This document shows, piece by piece, positions 7,180-10,405 of a stretch of DNA of 10,405 nt. The stretch covers positions 1 through 10,405 of the forward strand of contig URWR01000043.1 in the NCBI GenBank assembly GCA_900551595.1. The letters are read 5' to 3'. Source of the stretch: an uncultured Coriobacteriaceae bacterium (GTDB lineage Bacteria; Actinomycetota; Coriobacteriia; Coriobacteriales; Atopobiaceae). The notes beneath the pieces are model-generated. The model saw nothing but the letters and a program-made list of their open reading frames with translations, was not told the DNA's origin and did no database searches. Each line of letters opens with the position of its first letter. Position 1 is the first letter of the stretch. Position numbers and translations under genes: made by a program.

Positions 7180-8293
7180 TGGTGCCCCCTAGATTAACTT
7201 CGTGTTCACCTAAGGTCATTCGTACCCAGTCAATATTTGAGAGAACCACTTTTTTTAGCTCTTCTACTGAAGAAAAAGGACGAGAATCCCGAAGCCATCG
7301 AACAAAAACAACCGTTACAGCTCGATTATAAAGATCTCCGGAAAAACCCAGAAGATTCGCTTCAAGAAAAGCTTGGGATGTAGCTGGCGTATCAGTAAAA
7401 GTAGGTGGCAAACCTACGTTGAGTGCAGCAGGCCATGCGTGGCTTCCGCAAACAACAAATCCAGCAAAAACACCCTGCTTTGGCAAACATGAACGAGCGG
7501 ACAGAGAAACATTAGCAGTAGGAAATCCAAAGGTTTTTCCCTCTCCCCTCCCATGAATTATTTTTCCTTCTACGCGGTAGCAACGGCCAAGCATACCTGC
7601 TGCCTGTTCAACACGCCCGACATGGATGAGATTGCGGATACGCGTTGCACTTACGGCGGAGCCATTATCATCAACAAGATGGAGACCGATAACTTCAAAT
7701 CCATCTTGAGCTCCCAGTTCAGAGAGAGCGGAAACTGTTCCGGCTCCTTTCGCTCCCATTTGGAAATTCTCTCCTACAACTAGCAGGCGCAGCGTTCCTA
7801 ACTTCTGCAAAACATCACGTACAAAAACATCGTAGGAAACCTGCGCGAGTTCAGGAGTGAAATGAAGGGCAATAATTGGCACTGAAGCGCAAGTACTCAG
7901 GAACTGAATGCGCTCAGATACAGAAAGTAACTCGATGCCATCTGTTACAGAAGACAGAACTTCAGCTGGATCAGGAGAAAAGGTCACGATAAGAGGGGCT
8001 GCTTTGAGCTCTTGTGCTCTTGTCAGTAAACGATCGATAAGTGCTTGATGACCCCTGTGTACGCCATCAAAAGCTCCAATTGCACAGGCAATAGGTGCTG
8101 CTGCAGTTGGCATCTTTTTTCCATGAGGTATGAAAGCTTTTGCAGAAAAGCCGTCAAGATTCACATCAAGCACGTGGTTGTGAGAAGAATCTCTCCCCTG
8201 AAGTGCGTCGCTCAGAAGCGAAATAGTTTGTGCGGGTTTAAGTGGCGCTTCGGGACTCATTTGTAAAAGGCTACATTCTAGAAAGGTGGTCAA
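7169..8293 (-). CDS. ribF: bifunctional riboflavin kinase/FAD synthetase RibF
   Basis: RibF phosphorylates riboflavin to FMN and adenylylates FMN to FAD. Numbering is from the TTG at 8293 (374 residues). The FAD synthetase half has GAFDGVHRGH (73-82), VVGENFQMG (172-180) and SATRIRNL (215-222). The riboflavin kinase half has HGRGEGKTFGFPTAN (247-261), ALNVGLPPTF (290-299) and EANLLGFSGDLYN (311-323). The kinase motif is usually closer to E-HLLDF-DLYG, so this copy is slightly divergent. About 72 residues precede the synthetase motif, far more than the usual 15-25. I chose TTG 8293 over GTG 8299 because GAAGGAG lies seven bases before it and only one base before the GTG. The TTG also gives the 4-nt TTGA overlap with truB seen elsewhere in this cluster. 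An internal ATG (8113) before the conserved domain is a less likely alternative. Confidence 0.93.
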   Translation of the reverse strand: MTTFLECSLLQMSPEAPLKPAQTISLLSDALQGRDSSHNHVLDVNLDGFSAKAFIPHGKKMPTAAAPIACAIGAFDGVHRGHQALIDRLLTRAQELKAAPLIVTFSPDPAEVLSSVTDGIELLSVSERIQFLSTCASVPIIALHFTPELAQVSYDVFVRDVLQKLGTLRLLVVGENFQMGAKGAGTVSALSELGAQDGFEVIGLHLVDDNGSAVSATRIRNLIHVGRVEQAAGMLGRCYRVEGKIIHGRGEGKTFGFPTANVSLSARSCLPKQGVFAGFVVCGSHAWPAALNVGLPPTFTDTPATSQAFLEANLLGFSGDLYNRAVTVVFVRWLRDSRPFSSVEELKKVVLSNIDWVRMTLGEHEVNLGGTNDL

Positions 8294-9219
8294 ACGCACA
8301 CTCCTTCAATTGCCTGAGGAAAGTTTACATCGCAGCGCACATATGTGCCGTCATAACGCCAAATGCCAGCTAGTCCGCCCTTATACGTTAGGGCAATCTT
8401 GGTGTTATTTGAATAACCTTGCTTAAACTGCGGCACAAATGGACGCCCATGCATAACGGGTTTGCACTCATTATCAGCAAGCTCATACGAGAAAAGCTCA
8501 AGTGCTTCCACTGGATCAAGTAAATGAGTACGAATAGCTGCAAGGCCATCGGCCTCAAGTTCTGCGAGTGTGAGGCAATCTTTCAGACTGATAGAACCCG
8601 AGGTCAACCTACGCAAGTTAGTCACATGAGCAAAGCAACCAAGCTTTTGACCTAAATCACGTGCAATGCTTCGAATGTAAGTTCCCTTGGAAACATCCAA
8701 ATCGAGTGTCCATGTAGCTTGTTCTGGATCGATATCTACAAGCTTGGCATCAAAAATCTGAATATGACGAGAAGGAAGTTCTATCTGTTGTCCCGCCCGC
8801 GCCACAGCATATGCGCGTTTCCCACCAACCGAAACAGCTGAATACGCCGGTGGAACCTGATCTTGTTCTCCAATCAGACCCTTCACCTCTTCTGAAGCTT
8901 TAGGGTATGAAAGTAGTTCAGGTGAAACTGGAGCGGTTTGTATGCTATCTCCCTCAGCGTCATCGGTCGTTGTTTGCACGCCAAGAGAAAACGTAGCTCT
9001 ATACTGTTTGCGATCAAGCGTCAGCAGACCCAAAAGTTTGGTCGCCTGTCCAACACCAATGACAAGTACACCTGAAGCAGCAGGATCCAAAGTTCCAGCA
9101 TGGCCAACTCGAGAGGTGCCCAACACGCGCCTCACACGCGACACTACATCGTGACTTGTCATACCTGTAGGTTTATCAAGAGCAAAGAGTGCATTGATCG
9201 GAGAAGGACCACGCCTCAC
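8290..9219 (-). CDS. truB: tRNA pseudouridine(55) synthase TruB
   Basis: TruB converts U55 in the T loop of tRNAs to pseudouridine and also acts as a tRNA folding chaperone. The 309-residue product has the TruB signature GHAGTLDPAASGVL (39-52) with catalytic D45. KQYRATFSLGVQTTTDDAEGD (71-91) carries the active-site tyrosine Y73. QVPPAYSAVSVGGKRAY (121-137) and KGTYIRSIARDLG (178-190) complete the conserved set. The C-terminal part from about 245 corresponds to the PUA-like tail. The start is GTG, overlapping the nrnA stop as GTGA, with GGGAG six bases upstream. The neighbours rbfA, nrnA and ribF match the common bacterial order downstream of nusA-infB. Confidence 0.97.
   Translation of the reverse strand: MRRGPSPINALFALDKPTGMTSHDVVSRVRRVLGTSRVGHAGTLDPAASGVLVIGVGQATKLLGLLTLDRKQYRATFSLGVQTTTDDAEGDSIQTAPVSPELLSYPKASEEVKGLIGEQDQVPPAYSAVSVGGKRAYAVARAGQQIELPSRHIQIFDAKLVDIDPEQATWTLDLDVSKGTYIRSIARDLGQKLGCFAHVTNLRRLTSGSISLKDCLTLAELEADGLAAIRTHLLDPVEALELFSYELADNECKPVMHGRPFVPQFKQGYSNNTKIALTYKGGLAGIWRYDGTYVRCDVNFPQAIEGVCV
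8301..8307 (-). promoter_or_regulatory. ribF ribosome-binding site inside truB
   Basis: GAAGGAG on the minus strand ends seven bases before TTG 8293 but only one base before GTG 8299. It is the main reason for choosing the TTG start. Confidence 0.65.
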
Positions 9220-10247
9220 GACAAACTCCCATCGAGCAAACTGCGCAGCAATGGTAAAGCGGTAGCAAGAACCTCATCAATGCTTCCCCGCGCAGTAAAA
9301 CCAGCAGCAGCCTTATGACCTCCCCCGCCGAGCGCTCGAGCCACTCGGGAAACATCCCAGTCCGCCTTTGAACGGAGATTGCCACGAACCGTGCCATCCC
9401 CCGCTTCTTTGAGAAAGAGAGCAACCTCAGAGCCCTCAACAGAACGAACTATATCGATAAGACCATCGCATTCATCAGGATGGGCTCCAGTACGCTCAAG
9501 ATCGGCGTGTGTAGCATAGCTATAGGCAACGCGCCCTTCATCAAACGTGATGATCCTGCCCATTACTATCGACTGAAGATGAAGGTATTCCAAGCGGAAA
9601 CTCTGATATACATGCAGAGATATTTCACTCGGATCAGCCCCAGCATCTACCAACACACTTGCAATCTCAAATGCTTCTGCATCGGCATTTTGATATTGGA
9701 AACGACCGGTATCGGTAACAATAGCGCACATCAAACACTGAGAAAGATCTTCATCAAGCTCAAGCCCAAGATGAAGTGCAAATTCGGCAACGATAACACC
9801 GGTAGCAGCAGCCTCTGGACGAATGACAGAAACTTCTGCCACCTTATCAACCTGAGGATGATGGTCGATTACAGCAAGATGATGTGCCTGTTCAGCAAGA
9901 CTACGAGCTTCATTAAGACGAGATGGATGCGGTAAGTCGACCATGATAAATAAATCAGGATCTTCGACATACTCGTCAACATGTATAAAAGTATCGGCCC
10001 CTGGCAAAAAGCGATAGAGACGTGGCACTGGATCAGGGTCAGCCAAAAGGCATGCAACTCGTTTGCCTGGCCAACGATGCTGAATGATACGAGCTAAACC
10101 AAGCACCGATCCAAGTGCATCACCATCAGGGTTTGTATGAGCGCAGAGCGCAATTGTTGTTGCTTGCTCAATCTCATGAGCAAGTTCGTCAAACGCTGCG
10201 ATCTGCGCTTCAAATACCTCTGCAGGCATGGGCTCGCATGGTTTCAA
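9216..10247 (-). CDS. nrnA: DHH-family oligoribonuclease/pAp phosphatase NrnA
   Basis: NrnA degrades short oligoribonucleotides (nanoRNA) and, in many bacteria, dephosphorylates 3'-phosphoadenosine 5'-phosphate. The 343-residue product has the DHH phosphoesterase motifs HTNPDGDALGS (37-47), VDLPHP (103-108), DHH (128-130) and TDTGRFQYQN (178-187). These carry the manganese-binding aspartates and histidines. The DHHA1 substrate motif GGGGHKAAAGF is at 307-317. The start is TTG, overlapping the rbfA stop as TTGA, with GGAGG nine bases upstream; an in-frame ATG at 10229 lacks a comparable site. The strict phosphatase specificity (NrnA against other DHH/DHHA1 enzymes) cannot be decided from motifs, but the rbfA-truB position is typical for NrnA. 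Confidence 0.93.
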   Translation of the reverse strand: MKPCEPMPAEVFEAQIAAFDELAHEIEQATTIALCAHTNPDGDALGSVLGLARIIQHRWPGKRVACLLADPDPVPRLYRFLPGADTFIHVDEYVEDPDLFIMVDLPHPSRLNEARSLAEQAHHLAVIDHHPQVDKVAEVSVIRPEAAATGVIVAEFALHLGLELDEDLSQCLMCAIVTDTGRFQYQNADAEAFEIASVLVDAGADPSEISLHVYQSFRLEYLHLQSIVMGRIITFDEGRVAYSYATHADLERTGAHPDECDGLIDIVRSVEGSEVALFLKEAGDGTVRGNLRSKADWDVSRVARALGGGGHKAAAGFTARGSIDEVLATALPLLRSLLDGSLS

Positions 10248-10405
10248 CGAGCCTCGCCTCCCTCCTCGGATACACCCTCTTCAGATCCATCCTCATGCTC
10301 AACCGGATAACCTTGCTCGTCTTTCTCGATTGACATGGTTTCTGGAACATTTTCGAGTGCCCGAGCGATACGCTCAGCCTCATCGGTGGTTGTATCAATG
10401 GTAAA
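10244..10405 (-). CDS. rbfA: ribosome-binding factor A RbfA, C-terminal 53 residues (cut by window edge)
   Basis: RbfA binds the 30S subunit during late 16S maturation and at low temperature. The window holds only its C-terminus. It begins FTIDTTTDEAERIARALENV, matching the final strand and helix of the RbfA KH-like fold, where the family has a pattern such as LRF-x-D-x-S. This is followed by an acidic, Glu/Gly-rich tail ending EEGVSEEGGEAR. The assignment rests on this weak pattern plus position immediately before nrnA-truB-ribF, the standard neighbourhood. The Glu/Gly codons at the end (GAG GAG GGA GGC GAG) also supply the ribosome-binding site for nrnA. Confidence 0.8.
   Translation of the reverse strand, partial: FTIDTTTDEAERIARALENVPETMSIEKDEQGYPVEHEDGSEEGVSEEGGEAR
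10257..10265 (-). promoter_or_regulatory. nrnA ribosome-binding site inside rbfA coding sequence
   Basis: The minus-strand run GGAGGGAGG lies nine bases before the TTG start of nrnA and codes for part of the acidic RbfA tail. It decides the TTG start over the downstream ATG and points to coupled translation. Confidence 0.7.

Overview
The window looks like an ordinary chromosomal segment from the class Coriobacteriia, probably family Atopobiaceae (Atopobium/Lancefieldella-like). This rests on four things: the partial 16S rRNA (AGAGTTCGATCCTGGCTCAG at its 5' end and Atopobium/Olsenella-like variable regions), roughly mid-40s percent G+C in the protein genes against a much more G+C-rich rRNA, actinobacterial-style RpoD and DnaG, and a CCA-encoding tRNA. 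The genus is recognised from memory and was not aligned.

Layout. Bases 1 to about 775 hold the 5' half of a 16S rRNA gene on the minus strand, cut by the window edge near E. coli position 806. Its leader and promoter occupy about 776-1024 and contain several hairpins and a boxA-like motif. A 50-bp inverted repeat (1151-1200) separates the rRNA promoter from a minus-strand UMF1/Atg22-like major facilitator transporter (1232-2488). Divergent from it is a plus-strand zinc-dependent phospholipase C-like protein (2691-3614). A tRNA-Asn(GUU) with its own promoter and terminator follows (3756-3830).

The right two-thirds is one compact minus-strand cluster, read right to left: rbfA (3' end only), nrnA, truB, ribF, dnaG, rpoD, closed by a strong intrinsic terminator at 3918-3945. 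The first genes overlap by 4 nt (TTGA, GTGA, TTGA), ribF and dnaG overlap by 11 nt, and rpoD follows dnaG after 44 nt. Together the genes serve ribosome maturation (RbfA), nanoRNA and pAp turnover (NrnA), tRNA U55 modification (TruB), flavin cofactor synthesis (RibF), replication priming (DnaG) and housekeeping transcription (RpoD).

I found no mobile element, CRISPR array, toxin-antitoxin, defence locus or clear undescribed system. The points worth a second look are regulatory and structural: the 1151-1200 repeat, a terminator-like hairpin inside the rRNA leader, the joining of the rbfA-truB-ribF and dnaG-rpoD modules, an N-terminal extension on RibF, and the orphan phospholipase C-like protein.
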